Source of the DNA: Planctomycetes bacterium B3_Pla | Lineage (GTDB): Bacteria; Planctomycetota; Phycisphaerae; Sedimentisphaerales; Anaerobacaceae | NCBI GenBank assembly: GCA_005223045.1 | Contig: NJBM01000003.1 | Coordinates: 124,001 to 188,000, forward strand | Reading direction: 5' to 3' | DNA: 64,000 nucleotides | Part shown: positions 1-9,487 of the stretch, piece by piece | Numbering within the stretch: the stretch's first letter is position 1 | Layout of the letters: the number at the start of each line of letters is the position of its first letter | Notes under the pieces: model-generated | The model's input: only the letters and a program-made list of their open reading frames with translations | Databases searched by the model: none | What the model was told of the DNA's origin: nothing | Translations under genes and position numbers: made by a program

Positions 1-997
1 GAGTTGCGAAGAGTAAGCCCGTCTTGTTATGGTCAACAATAGACGTCATAGCTCCAATACGAGCAGCGACTATAGGCCGTGCATGAGCCATTGCCTGAGT
101 AGCTACATTTGGAAATCCCTCAAACCAACGGCTTGGAACTACTATTACCCTTGATCTTATGTACAAGTCATTTAATTCATCTGCTCGCAAAAAGCCAAGC
201 CACTCAACGTTCGATGGGCACTTATCCCGGATGTCAGACATGCCGTTATCGCCCCCCGCCACCGCAAACTGCACATTCGGCATGATACGAGCTGCATCCA
301 GAAACTCGTCAATGCCTTTTTCCGGGCTTACTCTGCCGGCAAAACTCACCAGGTCGCCCAGGCCATCGTGTTTTGGAATTTGATTCACAGGAGCAAAACC
401 GGGCACAATGCCAATCCGGTCGGCGGGAATTCCTCTTTCGGCAAATTTGCGTTTCTGGAATTCCGTCTGGACGATGAAGGCATTCACGCTGCCCAGTATT
501 TGGTTTGTCATTCTGGCAAAGGCGTTTCTAAGGGCGTATCCGGTGCTCTTGAACAGGTTGCGCTCGCAGTTGTTGAGAACGCACCGGAATTCCTTTCCGA
601 ACCCCAGGCATTTTTCACACACTTTCCCCTTGGTTAGATGCAAGCCATTCGGGCAGAACAGTCTGTAGTTGGGACAACGCATAACAACGGGAATACCGCG
701 CTGCTTGATCGGTCTGAATATGGAAGCCGAGAGCAACGGATAGAGGTTCTGAACCTGTACGATGTCGGGCCTAAAATCATCGAGCGTTTTGGCCAACGCT
801 TTGGCTGCAAAGGGGTTGTGAATGCCTGCAAAGAAGGCTTTGACAGAACCGGCGGCAGAACTCGATATCTTCGCGGAGCTGCGTTTGAACCAGAACACTT
901 CATGGTCATGGGCTTTTAGCAACTCGGCTATAGCCTCAGCGGCGTGTTCTTCACCGCTGGGTTTGACGTATTCATTGTGTACCATCAGGATCCGCAA
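1..997 (-). CDS. Glycosyltransferase family 4, C-terminus beyond window
   Basis: This is a GT-B glycosyltransferase that probably adds a sugar to the lipid-linked repeat unit of the exopolysaccharide at the cytoplasmic face. The reading frame is open from a TTG at 997 to base 1. I chose TTG because it gives the canonical opening MRILMVHNEYVKPSGEEH and has GAGAGGG just upstream; the next in-frame ATG (985) would remove the first beta strand. A cysteine-rich patch (CPNYRLFCP, then VCEKCLG) sits around residues 115-140. The donor-site motif of GT4 enzymes is visible as VPSRWFEGFPNVATQAMA near the left edge, and FAGRVSPEKGIDEFL marks the start of the second Rossmann domain. About 332 codons are present and the last few dozen are missing. 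It is the last visible gene of the minus-strand cluster. The donor and acceptor sugars cannot be read from the sequence. Confidence 0.85.
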   Translation of the reverse strand, partial: MRILMVHNEYVKPSGEEHAAEAIAELLKAHDHEVFWFKRSSAKISSSAAGSVKAFFAGIHNPFAAKALAKTLDDFRPDIVQVQNLYPLLSASIFRPIKQRGIPVVMRCPNYRLFCPNGLHLTKGKVCEKCLGFGKEFRCVLNNCERNLFKSTGYALRNAFARMTNQILGSVNAFIVQTEFQKRKFAERGIPADRIGIVPGFAPVNQIPKHDGLGDLVSFAGRVSPEKGIDEFLDAARIMPNVQFAVAGGDNGMSDIRDKCPSNVEWLGFLRADELNDLYIRSRVIVVPSRWFEGFPNVATQAMAHARPIVAARIGAMTSIVDHNKTGLLFAT

Positions 998-1030
998 AAT
1001 ATTCTACCCTCTCTATCCCAGAAGACTGAT

Positions 1031-2371
1031 TCAGAGATCGCTTTTTACAAAACGTAGTTTACCGCTCTGATGCGGAATCTCGGCAACTTGTTTTATGCTT
1101 ACCGGGACAGCGTTCCTGAATTGAGTTGAAAGATTGGCTCTTATGTTCTCGAGAACCTTCTCGTAGTTGGCGTATGTGGTGTTCGGAACAACCACGATAT
1201 CAATAGAGTAGTCCTTGTGCTGGTGCACTTGAAACTGACATACGGCGTCGGGGACACTATCAAAGATTGTCGTAAGATAGTCGCCACCCACCACGGCACC
1301 ATTCGGCAACTTAATCGTATCAGAAATGCGGCCTCTGACTTTGTCCATCAACGGCAAATTCACGCCACAAGAACAGTTCTTCGGCAACGCCCTACCCTCG
1401 TCGCCGTTGAGATATCGAATTAAGGGGAAATACTTATTCTCAAGATCTGTAATGGCAATGCGTCCCAACTCACCAGCAGTAACCGGTGCATTGTCCTTGC
1501 TCAAGAATTCAATTCTTCTGACATCATGGAACATGTGAAGGCCCTCTTTCTTTGGGCACTGGGCCGCCAGCCAATAGACCTCACAGCCCCCATACTGGTC
1601 ATAAACCGGAGCGCCAAAGGCTTCATGTATTCTAACTTCCTGAGTTGCCGTCACGGGTGAGGATGTAACCCATATTGCCTTTGGACTGGGCAAAGCGATT
1701 TTCCTGTCAAGTATATACGTGGCTAAGTAATCCACGGCGCCTACATATCCGTGGACGAGTTCTGGCCTTATCAGACGAAACTTCCGAAGAAACTCCGCGA
1801 TGCTCTTGTCATCAACTGACGCTGCATCAAGGAGAATCCTCTTTGTCGGCCACCAGAAGAGGTTGTTCAGCAAATTTGATTTCCAGTCTTCATTGATGAT
1901 CCTGTAAACTGACGCGACGTTAACATCAGGAGCCAATCCCCACCAGTTAAGCATCCGCCAGGGCATTGCGGCCCTCACCACCTTTTTCTGATGATACACT
2001 TTTACCGGTTTGCCCGTACTGCCGCCGGTCGTAGAGATTCTCAGATCTGCGGGTCTGGCTTCGTCTGAGACCATCTTGTCAAAATGTACTCTCAGGTCGT
2101 CTCTGGTCAGGACGGGTACCTGGCTGTAGTGCTCGGGCCGCACGATCTCAGATGGATTCAGCCCCATGGCCTTGAATCTCTCTCTGTAGAACGAAACGTG
2201 CTGGTTGGCGTATTCCAACAACTCTCGGGTTCGCCGCCAATTCAAGGCCTCGATCTCGTCACCGGAGAGATATTGGTTGCGCAGGACCTCTTTGAAGTAC
2301 GGGATTGCGCTGCGTTTAACCACGGAGTATTTCAACAGAAACCAGGTTGTCTTCACATCTCGCAATTTCAT
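1031..2371 (-). CDS. CapK/PaaK-like adenylate-forming enzyme
   Basis: This protein belongs to the phenylacetate-CoA-ligase/CapK branch of the ANL adenylating superfamily, common in capsule and exopolysaccharide loci. Its 446 residues match the usual length. The P-loop-like AMP-binding motif STTGGSTGKPVKVY lies at residues 113-126, and DQYGGCEVYWLAAQCP, around residues 255-270, matches the second conserved block with its metal-binding-like cysteine. Family members activate a carboxylic acid as the acyl-adenylate; in polysaccharide loci the real substrate is usually unknown, and acylation or aminoacylation of the glycan is a reasonable inference. Its ATG overlaps the stop of the upstream glycosyltransferase by 4 bases (ATGA), so the two are translationally coupled. 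Confidence 0.8.
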   Translation of the reverse strand: MKLRDVKTTWFLLKYSVVKRSAIPYFKEVLRNQYLSGDEIEALNWRRTRELLEYANQHVSFYRERFKAMGLNPSEIVRPEHYSQVPVLTRDDLRVHFDKMVSDEARPADLRISTTGGSTGKPVKVYHQKKVVRAAMPWRMLNWWGLAPDVNVASVYRIINEDWKSNLLNNLFWWPTKRILLDAASVDDKSIAEFLRKFRLIRPELVHGYVGAVDYLATYILDRKIALPSPKAIWVTSSPVTATQEVRIHEAFGAPVYDQYGGCEVYWLAAQCPKKEGLHMFHDVRRIEFLSKDNAPVTAGELGRIAITDLENKYFPLIRYLNGDEGRALPKNCSCGVNLPLMDKVRGRISDTIKLPNGAVVGGDYLTTIFDSVPDAVCQFQVHQHKDYSIDIVVVPNTTYANYEKVLENIRANLSTQFRNAVPVSIKQVAEIPHQSGKLRFVKSDL

Positions 2372-3618
2372 AGCGAATGACCTTCTTCAGTTGTCCGGCA
2401 CACGGCGATCTTGCAGGCCTCAAGTATTGTTGCCGCCGCATGTCCGGCGGTATGGCTGCCGACTATCACTCTGGACCGTTCGCCCATCGCACGCAGACTG
2501 TCCTTGTTCTCCATGGCCGCTCTCAAGCTCCGGAGTGTGTCCTCAGTATCCAACGGATCGAACACCCAGCCGTTTTCGCCGCTGTGCACCAGTTCCGGCC
2601 AGCAGCCATTGTATTTTGAGCACAATATCGGCAATCCGCACGCCATTGCCTCAGGCACAACGAGGCTCCAGTTGTCCTCAAGGGTCGGGATAACAAAGAC
2701 GTCGGCTGCCTTGTAGTAAGGGGCCAGTTCGTCGTAGTCGATCGCTCCGGCAAAACGGACATTTCGGAGAGACTTGCTGCTGCAGAAACTTTCGCATTCC
2801 TGCCTCTGCGAACCATCCCCGACCACAAACAGTGTAGCTTCATCGGCAGAAACGCTGCCAGTGAATACTTTCCACGCGTTCAGCAGTTCGATCAAGCCTT
2901 TGCGGGGAATCAACTGACCGATATAAAGGAAGACGGTGCCTTTCAGATCATATCTCGCCTTGAGTTCGGAGATCCGTATATCTGTCATGTTAGCTGCATC
3001 ATTTTGCAGGCCGGCCGTGTCGGCCACCATGTGTCCGAACGTAGTCTTCTCTACGGGAAAGCCGAGACTCTGTACATATTCACCGCAAAGCCGCCCGCTG
3101 CAACATATCGCATCGATCCATCGTCTGGCAAACTTGCGATATGCAGTGCGGTACCACTGCGCATTCCGCTCGGTATGGGCGTTTCGTTCATAGCACATTA
3201 CGTGTGGAATATTCTTGAGAGCCCTGAGCCACAAAGCGGCATAAGTCCATTGGAAAAAGCCGTCAGATACAAGAACATCGGGTTTTGATCTGGCGATGGC
3301 TTTTATGAGGCCCGGCTGGTATGGCAGCCGTAGGCGGGTATTAGCCATCTTCTCTTTTTGGCTCTTCTTACCAGTAAACCTTATCTCTCCTGTCATACCG
3401 ACCGCATTTCTTCCTAAGGCGTTAGTGACCTTTTTACTAACTCTATCCGGCACAACATCACGATAATAAAGAAGCGTCAGTCTGCCATTTATGAGAGAGT
3501 TCAACTGTTCATAAACCGGCACACGATAATCAAGAAAACTGCGAGTTACCCAGGTAATTCGAGGATGATTATTTTCGCTATTTGGCATAAGTTTCGACAG
3601 ACTTCCTTCGGCATCCAT
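2368..3618 (-). CDS. Glycosyltransferase family 4
   Basis: This is a GT-B retaining glycosyltransferase of 416 residues, full length for the family. The second domain opens with FLYIGQLIPRKGLIELLNAW near residue 230 and carries the nucleotide-sugar motif LVVPEAMACGLPILCSKYNG near residue 325. The N-terminal acceptor domain has basic stretches (RFTGKKSQKEK), as expected for a protein that touches the membrane. It would add one sugar of the repeat unit in the cytoplasm. It lies between a GT39-like membrane protein upstream and the CapK-like gene, with which it overlaps by 4 bases. The sugar specificity is not readable. Confidence 0.85.
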   Translation of the reverse strand: MDAEGSLSKLMPNSENNHPRITWVTRSFLDYRVPVYEQLNSLINGRLTLLYYRDVVPDRVSKKVTNALGRNAVGMTGEIRFTGKKSQKEKMANTRLRLPYQPGLIKAIARSKPDVLVSDGFFQWTYAALWLRALKNIPHVMCYERNAHTERNAQWYRTAYRKFARRWIDAICCSGRLCGEYVQSLGFPVEKTTFGHMVADTAGLQNDAANMTDIRISELKARYDLKGTVFLYIGQLIPRKGLIELLNAWKVFTGSVSADEATLFVVGDGSQRQECESFCSSKSLRNVRFAGAIDYDELAPYYKAADVFVIPTLEDNWSLVVPEAMACGLPILCSKYNGCWPELVHSGENGWVFDPLDTEDTLRSLRAAMENKDSLRAMGERSRVIVGSHTAGHAAATILEACKIAVCRTTEEGHSL

Positions 3619-3651
3619 GCCTGTTGGCGATTGTATTTCCGTGCATGGTCT

Positions 3652-5223
3652 TTAGCTGGATCCAGGGTCAGCTCGACTAGTGGCTGCTGTGAAAACATGT
3701 AGGGATAGGTTGCGACCATATCTCTTTAATATATGATGACGGTTCTCCTTCAAAACGCTCAAAACACAACCGTTAGGATCGACTATTCTTCTTGTCATCA
3801 CTGAGTCGATCAAGAGAATTTTGCCCGTACATTTTGAGTGAACATCTCGTACATATTCATCCAAGGTCAGGCCTATGGGCAAATCGTCACGAAGGCTCAC
3901 AAGGTTTTCTGCCTGAGCAAGGGAAGTGACATAATTCGGCTCTATGTCTTTTGGTATATAATACACCATCACATGGTCCTCGTCGCGCAGAGTATTCTGT
4001 ATTTCCTTATTCAGCGCTACTAAGTTACTTCTGCGCGAGTATATCTCCGGCTGAAAATAAAAGTGATATAGAGACAGGCCAGTGATACAGAAATATAGAA
4101 TGACGACAACTTTTCCCCATTTGTACTCAAAGAGCTGTGTTGCTATCGCTGCGATCAATATGTAATAGACTCCAAGCACACCGGCACAATGTTTCGCAAG
4201 AAGTATCGAAAAACCGGTTTCCTGGACTATAATCAGGATCATGATCGGAAGAGTAATCGCCCCCGCCAGGAAGCAGGCGTCCTTTCTGTTTTTCCTTAAG
4301 TAGCATATAAAGCCGATCAACAGGCCAGAAAAGACGACAAGAATTGCCAATACAGGAAGGATGTTCTGAGATACGGTTTCAATTATCGAAACATTGAAGT
4401 TGACGTCACGTTCCGGATACTGCAACGTTGTAAAGCCAAAGCTGAAAGCTATTGGTATGCGAGACAGCGTGCTCAACAGTGAGACACTTGACTGTGCCGA
4501 CTCTTTGGGTGCAAAGTTGGAGTAAATTGTCATCCTGTAGGCCAGTCTCGCTATTAACGGCAACGATACCAGGCAAATCAAAAGCAGTTTCAAAGTTATC
4601 CTGCGTCGTTTAAGAGCATAGTAGGCAAGGCCAAAGAATAAAACCGCAACAAACATTTGTCGGGAAAGCAACCCAAAACACACGGAGAACAGGACAAGTG
4701 CCAAATTTGGCCAGCTTTCATTTTCAGTGAAGGTCACGATTGCGTACAAGAAAAGGGTGCCGGCAAATACAAAAATCGCATTGGGCCTGGCCTCGGCGCC
4801 GAATTCCACCAGGAGTGGGGACAGCGCAGCAATCCACATGGTGAGAATTGCACTTCTGGGGGACAAGAATTTTTCTGAAAACTTTCCCAGTAACACAATC
4901 GATCCAAGCGCGCAGACTGCGCTATACAGTCTTATACCCCATGGTTCTCTGACTATCATGTGCCCGAGTCGCCCAAGTTGTGTGTGAACGTCCAGAGTTG
5001 TTGACATCCCAAAACGTGGCTTTCTGATAACGGAAAACTTATATTGGTCGAACTCATCACCAAATAGATTGTTGGTGATGACGATAGAGTATAGAACAGC
5101 GGCGGCGAGTACAGGCAACAGCCAAATTGCAGCGAAGCGGCTTATTTTTAGATGAGAGCAAGCGGTGGTTTTATGCTTCACCTTGTCGTATTCATTTCTT
5201 GATGTTGAGCTATTTGGCCGCAT
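3652..5223 (-). CDS. GT39-like polytopic membrane glycosyltransferase
   Basis: This 523-residue protein has about ten hydrophobic segments after a basic N-terminus, and a hydrophilic C-terminal domain of roughly 120 residues outside the membrane. The first extracytoplasmic loop has the acidic motif FGDEFDQYKFS, matching the D-E pair of GT39/ArnT-type enzymes, which use polyprenyl-phosphate sugars as donors. The likely role is to decorate the polymer or a lipid-linked intermediate on the outer face of the cytoplasmic membrane. Its start overlaps the end of the Wzy-like gene by 14 bases. Base composition is more AT-rich than the sulfatase region further right. The GT39 assignment rests on topology plus one motif, so it is moderately sure. 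Confidence 0.65.
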   Translation of the reverse strand: MRPNSSTSRNEYDKVKHKTTACSHLKISRFAAIWLLPVLAAAVLYSIVITNNLFGDEFDQYKFSVIRKPRFGMSTTLDVHTQLGRLGHMIVREPWGIRLYSAVCALGSIVLLGKFSEKFLSPRSAILTMWIAALSPLLVEFGAEARPNAIFVFAGTLFLYAIVTFTENESWPNLALVLFSVCFGLLSRQMFVAVLFFGLAYYALKRRRITLKLLLICLVSLPLIARLAYRMTIYSNFAPKESAQSSVSLLSTLSRIPIAFSFGFTTLQYPERDVNFNVSIIETVSQNILPVLAILVVFSGLLIGFICYLRKNRKDACFLAGAITLPIMILIIVQETGFSILLAKHCAGVLGVYYILIAAIATQLFEYKWGKVVVILYFCITGLSLYHFYFQPEIYSRRSNLVALNKEIQNTLRDEDHVMVYYIPKDIEPNYVTSLAQAENLVSLRDDLPIGLTLDEYVRDVHSKCTGKILLIDSVMTRRIVDPNGCVLSVLKENRHHILKRYGRNLSLHVFTAATSRADPGSS

Positions 5224-6472
5224 CTTGTCTTCCCAAACCAGGGATCAGGTAGAGTGTGTGGAGGCACAGGAAACAAGCAAAAACAAGATAAGGAGGGCGC
5301 CATTGGTCCCAAATAATTGGCAGGTTCATGCTGTTTACCAGACAGACTGTAAATGCAGATGTGCAGCCGATGAAACCCGAACTAGCAGAATAAGCTGCCA
5401 TTCGAGTTTCACTTGCCAACCGAAGCAATCCTACTGTTACAACACCTAAACCAAGGAGTCCCGTCCCAACTAGTACAGTGAAAAATGAGTTGTGAGTGTT
5501 GTTTACTGCAAATTCCCCTATGTGATGAGTGACGAAACTGCCATGTCCTAATAATGGCTTTTCCTTAGCTTTTTCGATGTAGTGATCCCATAGCCTCCTG
5601 CGGCCATGCAGAGTCTCGACAGCCTCAACGGATTTGTTTGGAAAGAGGGCCTTAAACAGAATATCCTTTCTTCCCGCAAGGAAGAAAAGGAGTACTATTC
5701 CAATCAGTAGGCTCATGAGCAGCATTCCGCGGTTGCGCGCAAGTACACCGATAACAGCAATTCCACATAACGCTGCAATGTAGCTTCCTGCGCTCGTACT
5801 GAGAACTAACCAGAATAACGCGACCAGCGCACCAAAACCCAGTAGCGTTCGACGTTCTTCTGTGGCTGTTAGTAGCTCTCCAAGACAATAACAGAAGATC
5901 ATAGCCGCAGATGCACTGTAGCTGTTGGTGTGCCAGGCGCTCAAGGAAAAGGCAAATCCGACAGATTTGAACCTCGCGGCTATTGGAAGAATTAAGGTCA
6001 AAAATGATATCAGCAGGACCCTGCGTTCTGCCGCGCGGAAGTCCCGACAGTAAGACATTGCTAATGCGACTGCGAGTAGTTGACTGCTCGCCTCAAATGC
6101 CCGGTAAAGAGAATACTTGGGCATTGGAGACCACAACGCACTTACCGCTCCGAGCAAATAGTATCCAATTAGCAGACCCAGCGACGTGTGGCTAATACTC
6201 TTGCAGACTTGCTTCAATCTGGTCGAGAATAGTAGCAAACAGCAAGTAAGTCCCACAATAAAGATCTGAGCCATCGCACTGCTGTCTATAGTCGCGAATT
6301 CACCTTCCGCTCTCTGGCGGGAGAATACCGTCATCCGAGTTACCATAGCCAGCACTACAATCCAGAGCAAGACCGGCATCGCTCTGCCTTCCCGCTGCGC
6401 TAAATAAGACGATGGGTCGCACAATTGGTCGGCGACTGTGTTGCTGCTATATTGTGATCTTTCGAAATTCAT
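5210..6472 (-). CDS. O-antigen ligase / Wzy-like polymerase
   Basis: This is a 420-residue membrane protein with about eleven hydrophobic helices. The signature of the O-antigen ligase/polymerase family is visible near residues 315-355: a large loop ending in GHGSFVTHHIGEFAVNNTHN, then NSFFTVLVGTGLLGLGVV. In a Wzx/Wzy-dependent locus with a flippase, a Wza-like exporter and a BY-kinase, the likely role is polymerisation of flipped lipid-linked repeat units on the periplasmic side. A ligase that moves the polymer to a final acceptor cannot be excluded, because the two functions share the fold. Its start overlaps the end of the upstream GT2 gene by 4 bases. Confidence 0.75.
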   Translation of the reverse strand: MNFERSQYSSNTVADQLCDPSSYLAQREGRAMPVLLWIVVLAMVTRMTVFSRQRAEGEFATIDSSAMAQIFIVGLTCCLLLFSTRLKQVCKSISHTSLGLLIGYYLLGAVSALWSPMPKYSLYRAFEASSQLLAVALAMSYCRDFRAAERRVLLISFLTLILPIAARFKSVGFAFSLSAWHTNSYSASAAMIFCYCLGELLTATEERRTLLGFGALVALFWLVLSTSAGSYIAALCGIAVIGVLARNRGMLLMSLLIGIVLLFFLAGRKDILFKALFPNKSVEAVETLHGRRRLWDHYIEKAKEKPLLGHGSFVTHHIGEFAVNNTHNSFFTVLVGTGLLGLGVVTVGLLRLASETRMAAYSASSGFIGCTSAFTVCLVNSMNLPIIWDQWRPPYLVFACFLCLHTLYLIPGLGRQDAAK

Positions 6473-7503
6473 TTTGTCATAAAGGTTTGAGATTGTTCTG
6501 ATTTATGGCGGCTTAGCGAGATAAGAAGGCTCTTGAGCAACTCGCGTAGGCGCAGGAGGTAGCAGCAGCTTTTCCATCCGATGATACCAGTTGAGGCTCC
6601 AAATTTCATAATCCTGCTTATTTTATCTTTCGGGAATTGTCCGCCAAATTCCGAGACAATCGAACGGGCGGAGGAGTCGTTGCCCGCGAGTATTTTTGAG
6701 TGTGCAAAACTCTTCGCAACACGTCCGCGGACGATTTCGAAGCCGGGCCAGTCCTCCTGCCGAAGCCTCGGGACAATACGCCTTTGCCATTGTTCGACCT
6801 CGGGGCATTTGAGCCTTCGTGCTTTGTACTTGTTTTTCCATCCCTGGTGTGCAGCCGAAGCAGCCCCGTCAGTTACGAAAAGAGCTTTCGGTATGAATCC
6901 CCACTTTCCATAAGTTGTCAGATATCCCCAGTATTCCAGGTCCTGACTAATACGCAAATCAGCCAACTGATACCCCGCTTTCTCAATGATGTCCCGGCGA
7001 ATCACCACCGAACCTGTTCGAACATGGTCCTGCTCTGCCCAGAATCGAAAGAAATCGTCAAGGATGAAGGCCTTGTCTGATTTGCGGCCGTTTGCCTCGG
7101 CCAGAATCGGTGGCGAAATTGAGTCTTTGTGTCCCCAGAGCTTAATGATCTGGCCCGTGCTGACGGCTATTGCCTGAGCATGGCCCTCCAGAAATCCGAC
7201 GCACGTTTGCAGAAAGTCGGGCAGCCAGTAGTCGTCCGCATCCAGAAAAGCGATATATTCCTTTGTGGCTCGCCGCAATCCCGCATTTCTCGCTGCGCCT
7301 TGGCCGAGGTTCGCCTGCTCGATGAGGATTATGTCATTGCCGTATGCCTTTGCAACTTGTGCTGTGTTGTCAGTAGAACCGTCGTTGATCACAATAATTT
7401 CGTCAGGACGTGACGTTTGGGCCAATGCACTATCTACTGAACGCGCCAAAGACACGGCTGAATTATATGCTGGAATTATCACAGATACGTCGCAGTGGGC
7501 CAT
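6469..7503 (-). CDS. Glycosyltransferase family 2
   Basis: This is a GT-A inverting glycosyltransferase of 344 residues. It starts with VSVIIPAYNSAVSLARSVDS (residues 6-25) followed by EIIVINDGSTDNT. The metal-binding acidic motif is in AFLDADDYWLPDFL near residue 90. The remaining sequence has the short helical tail often seen in polysaccharide GT2 enzymes and no membrane helix. It probably transfers one sugar from a nucleotide donor to the growing lipid-linked oligosaccharide. It is coupled to the Wzy-like gene downstream by an ATGA overlap. A second, different GT2 gene precedes it in the operon. Confidence 0.85.
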   Translation of the reverse strand: MAHCDVSVIIPAYNSAVSLARSVDSALAQTSRPDEIIVINDGSTDNTAQVAKAYGNDIILIEQANLGQGAARNAGLRRATKEYIAFLDADDYWLPDFLQTCVGFLEGHAQAIAVSTGQIIKLWGHKDSISPPILAEANGRKSDKAFILDDFFRFWAEQDHVRTGSVVIRRDIIEKAGYQLADLRISQDLEYWGYLTTYGKWGFIPKALFVTDGAASAAHQGWKNKYKARRLKCPEVEQWQRRIVPRLRQEDWPGFEIVRGRVAKSFAHSKILAGNDSSARSIVSEFGGQFPKDKISRIMKFGASTGIIGWKSCCYLLRLRELLKSLLISLSRHKSEQSQTFMTK

Positions 7504-7536
7504 AAAGTGCTGATGAATGAGTCCGTATATTAGTAA

Positions 7537-8502
7537 TCAGTTCGTGATGCTTTGTGCCGCGACTTTCAGCCGCGATCTACACTCCTGGCAGTGTTTTTCT
7601 CCTCGTTTGTCGCCGATGAGGTATCCCTTGCCGAAACAGTATCCGTTGCCGAATTGGAGTGCCGGCAGGTACAGGCAGGCCACAAGATCGAGTTTGCGGA
7701 TCGCTCGATAAAGTGCCCCGAACGTCAGGGACCGTGTCAAGCGGCGGAATCCGGTCAACGCGGGAACAAGAAATCTTGGCAGAATACCTCTTTTGTACAG
7801 TCTGAACGCAATCGGGGTCTTAATCAGGGCTTCGCCGTCTCCACGGCCGTAACCGAACTGCTCCTTCCAGAACTCACGGATTTTTTGCGGCCTTCGCCAG
7901 TAGGTCATTGCTCTCGGGGCGTATGCCATTTTGTATCCAGCTTCCACAATCTGCCGGCCAAAGACCGAATCGTCGGCATAGAACGTTAAATCCTCAGGTA
8001 GTCCGCCAAGCTCTCTCCAGACTTTCCTGGTATATGCTATCGAGCGGTTTCCGGGGACGAAGTCTGGGCCGAGATTGGATTCGCCGCCGTCTTCGATGTA
8101 ATACTCTGCCCTTGCCGCCGCGCTCTTGATGCTATTTTTGTCGATCTGCGTATTTCCCGCTACGACTTCCACGGACCGGTCCTGCTCAAACGGTTTTATC
8201 AGTTCTTCGCACCATACCGAGCAAAGCCTCACGCCCATATCGGTGGACAGTATGTGCTCGTAAGATGCCATTGCGATAGCAACATTCCTGCCATGAGCAG
8301 CAGCCCCGTTTTCTTGTTTGACAACAACTCTTTCATCCTGGTCAGCCCATTCAAAGAGCATCTCAGCGGTTCCATCGTCCGAAAAGGCGTCCACAATGAC
8401 TATTTCGTCAGGTCGCCTCGTCTGGTCAAGGATATTACCTTTCCATTGAGGCAGGGAGCCTATCTCGTTTCGACATGTAGTGACCAATGAGAATTTGAGC
8501 AT
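7537..8502 (-). CDS. Glycosyltransferase family 2
   Basis: This is a GT-A glycosyltransferase of 321 residues from the ATG at 8502, which gives MLKFSLVTTCRNEIGSL, a normal GT2 opening. An in-frame ATG at 8535 would add 11 residues that overlap the upstream gene and do not resemble the family. The nucleotide-binding segment EIVIVDAFSDDGTAEM is around residues 33-48. The acceptor-side motif TFYADDSVFGRQIVEAGYKM is around residues 175-195. The C-terminus is basic and contains an amphipathic region that may touch the membrane. It follows the GDP-sugar reductase by 11 bases, so that enzyme may help make a sugar used by this cluster. Confidence 0.8.
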   Translation of the reverse strand: MLKFSLVTTCRNEIGSLPQWKGNILDQTRRPDEIVIVDAFSDDGTAEMLFEWADQDERVVVKQENGAAAHGRNVAIAMASYEHILSTDMGVRLCSVWCEELIKPFEQDRSVEVVAGNTQIDKNSIKSAAARAEYYIEDGGESNLGPDFVPGNRSIAYTRKVWRELGGLPEDLTFYADDSVFGRQIVEAGYKMAYAPRAMTYWRRPQKIREFWKEQFGYGRGDGEALIKTPIAFRLYKRGILPRFLVPALTGFRRLTRSLTFGALYRAIRKLDLVACLYLPALQFGNGYCFGKGYLIGDKRGEKHCQECRSRLKVAAQSITN

Positions 8503-8513
8503 GTCCAGTTGAA

Positions 8514-9464
8514 TTAGGCGAGTCTCTCCAGCCAATTGTTTAAAATATCCTCCAGAGTCTGTCTGAAGGGGATCTCTGCTTTCCAGCCCAGCGATTGGAG
8601 CTTTGATGGATCGCCCAAAAGGACTTTTTCGTCGGATGGCCGCAGCAGGTTCTTGTCATGTTCGATCTCAACGTCGAGGCCGCTTATTTCAATCAGCATG
8701 TTTAAGCTCTCGCGCATGCCCCAGGCCTTGCCTGTGCACAGATTGTACACCTCGCAGGACTTGCCTTTGTTGGCAAGAAGCCACAATGCCTTCGCGCCGT
8801 CCCGAACATCAACAAAGTCTCTCGACGAGTCCAGATTGCCCACTTTTACGACGGGGTCTTTTTGACCAAGTTTGATAGATGCCAGTTGCATGGCAAAGTT
8901 CTGTAATGCCGTTACGGGAGGATGGTCGGGCCCGACATGAATAAACAGTCGCGGAATTACGACGTCCATGCCGTAGTTCAAATGGTATTGACGGCTCATC
9001 ATTTCCAGGCAGGCCTTTGACACGCCGTAAGGCGTAACGGGCCGGAGCGGCGTCATATCCTCCTTGATTGGCAGCATCTCATCGGGCACAAATCCGTATT
9101 CGGCGCTCGAACAAGCCGGAATGACGCGAGCATTTGGACAATACCTCTTGCAGGCGTTCAGCACATTCCGGGAGCCGGTTATGTTGAGTTCATAGGTCGT
9201 ATCCTCGGCGTCCCATGATTCGCCGTTATATGCCTGCCCCGCAAGATGATAGACTAATTGAGGTTTCCATTCTTTCCAGACTCGCGCCAGGAAATTCACA
9301 TCGAGAATATCTCCCAGATAGTGCTTGTACGCCGGTTTCTGCCGCACGTACCGGGACGCAGACGTTGCCCGTGAAATACCTGCAACTTCGCAGTCGTTCT
9401 CAAGCAGCAAGTTTGTCACATGCTTGCCGATCATGCCCGTAATGCCGGTTATCAATACTCGCAT
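8514..9464 (-). CDS. GDP-6-deoxy-D-mannose reductase-like SDR enzyme
   Basis: This is an extended short-chain dehydrogenase of 316 residues. The NAD(P)-binding motif TGITGMIG is at residues 6-13 and the catalytic YGVSK at 146-150, with CSSAEYG preceding it. The stretch VGNLDSSRDFVDVRDGAKAL, around residues 216-235, is characteristic of the GDP-mannose 4,6-dehydratase/GDP-4-keto-6-deoxymannose reductase subgroup. The likely reaction is reduction of GDP-4-keto-6-deoxy-D-mannose to GDP-D-rhamnose, or a close relative, supplying a deoxyhexose for the polymer. No matching 4,6-dehydratase is in the window, so that step would be encoded elsewhere. Alternative: another NDP-sugar epimerase of the same fold. 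Confidence 0.75.
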   Translation of the reverse strand: MRVLITGITGMIGKHVTNLLLENDCEVAGISRATSASRYVRQKPAYKHYLGDILDVNFLARVWKEWKPQLVYHLAGQAYNGESWDAEDTTYELNITGSRNVLNACKRYCPNARVIPACSSAEYGFVPDEMLPIKEDMTPLRPVTPYGVSKACLEMMSRQYHLNYGMDVVIPRLFIHVGPDHPPVTALQNFAMQLASIKLGQKDPVVKVGNLDSSRDFVDVRDGAKALWLLANKGKSCEVYNLCTGKAWGMRESLNMLIEISGLDVEIEHDKNLLRPSDEKVLLGDPSKLQSLGWKAEIPFRQTLEDILNNWLERLA

Positions 9465-9487
9465 AGATGCTCTCCCGCGTTATCCAA

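Noticed and set aside
159..919. Three plus-strand frames at the left edge
   Set aside because: The minus strand encodes a continuous GT4 protein across the same bases; these are its shadows.
8503..8535. Upstream ATG for the GT2 gene at 7537-8502
   Set aside because: It lies inside the preceding gene and adds residues that do not fit the family opening.
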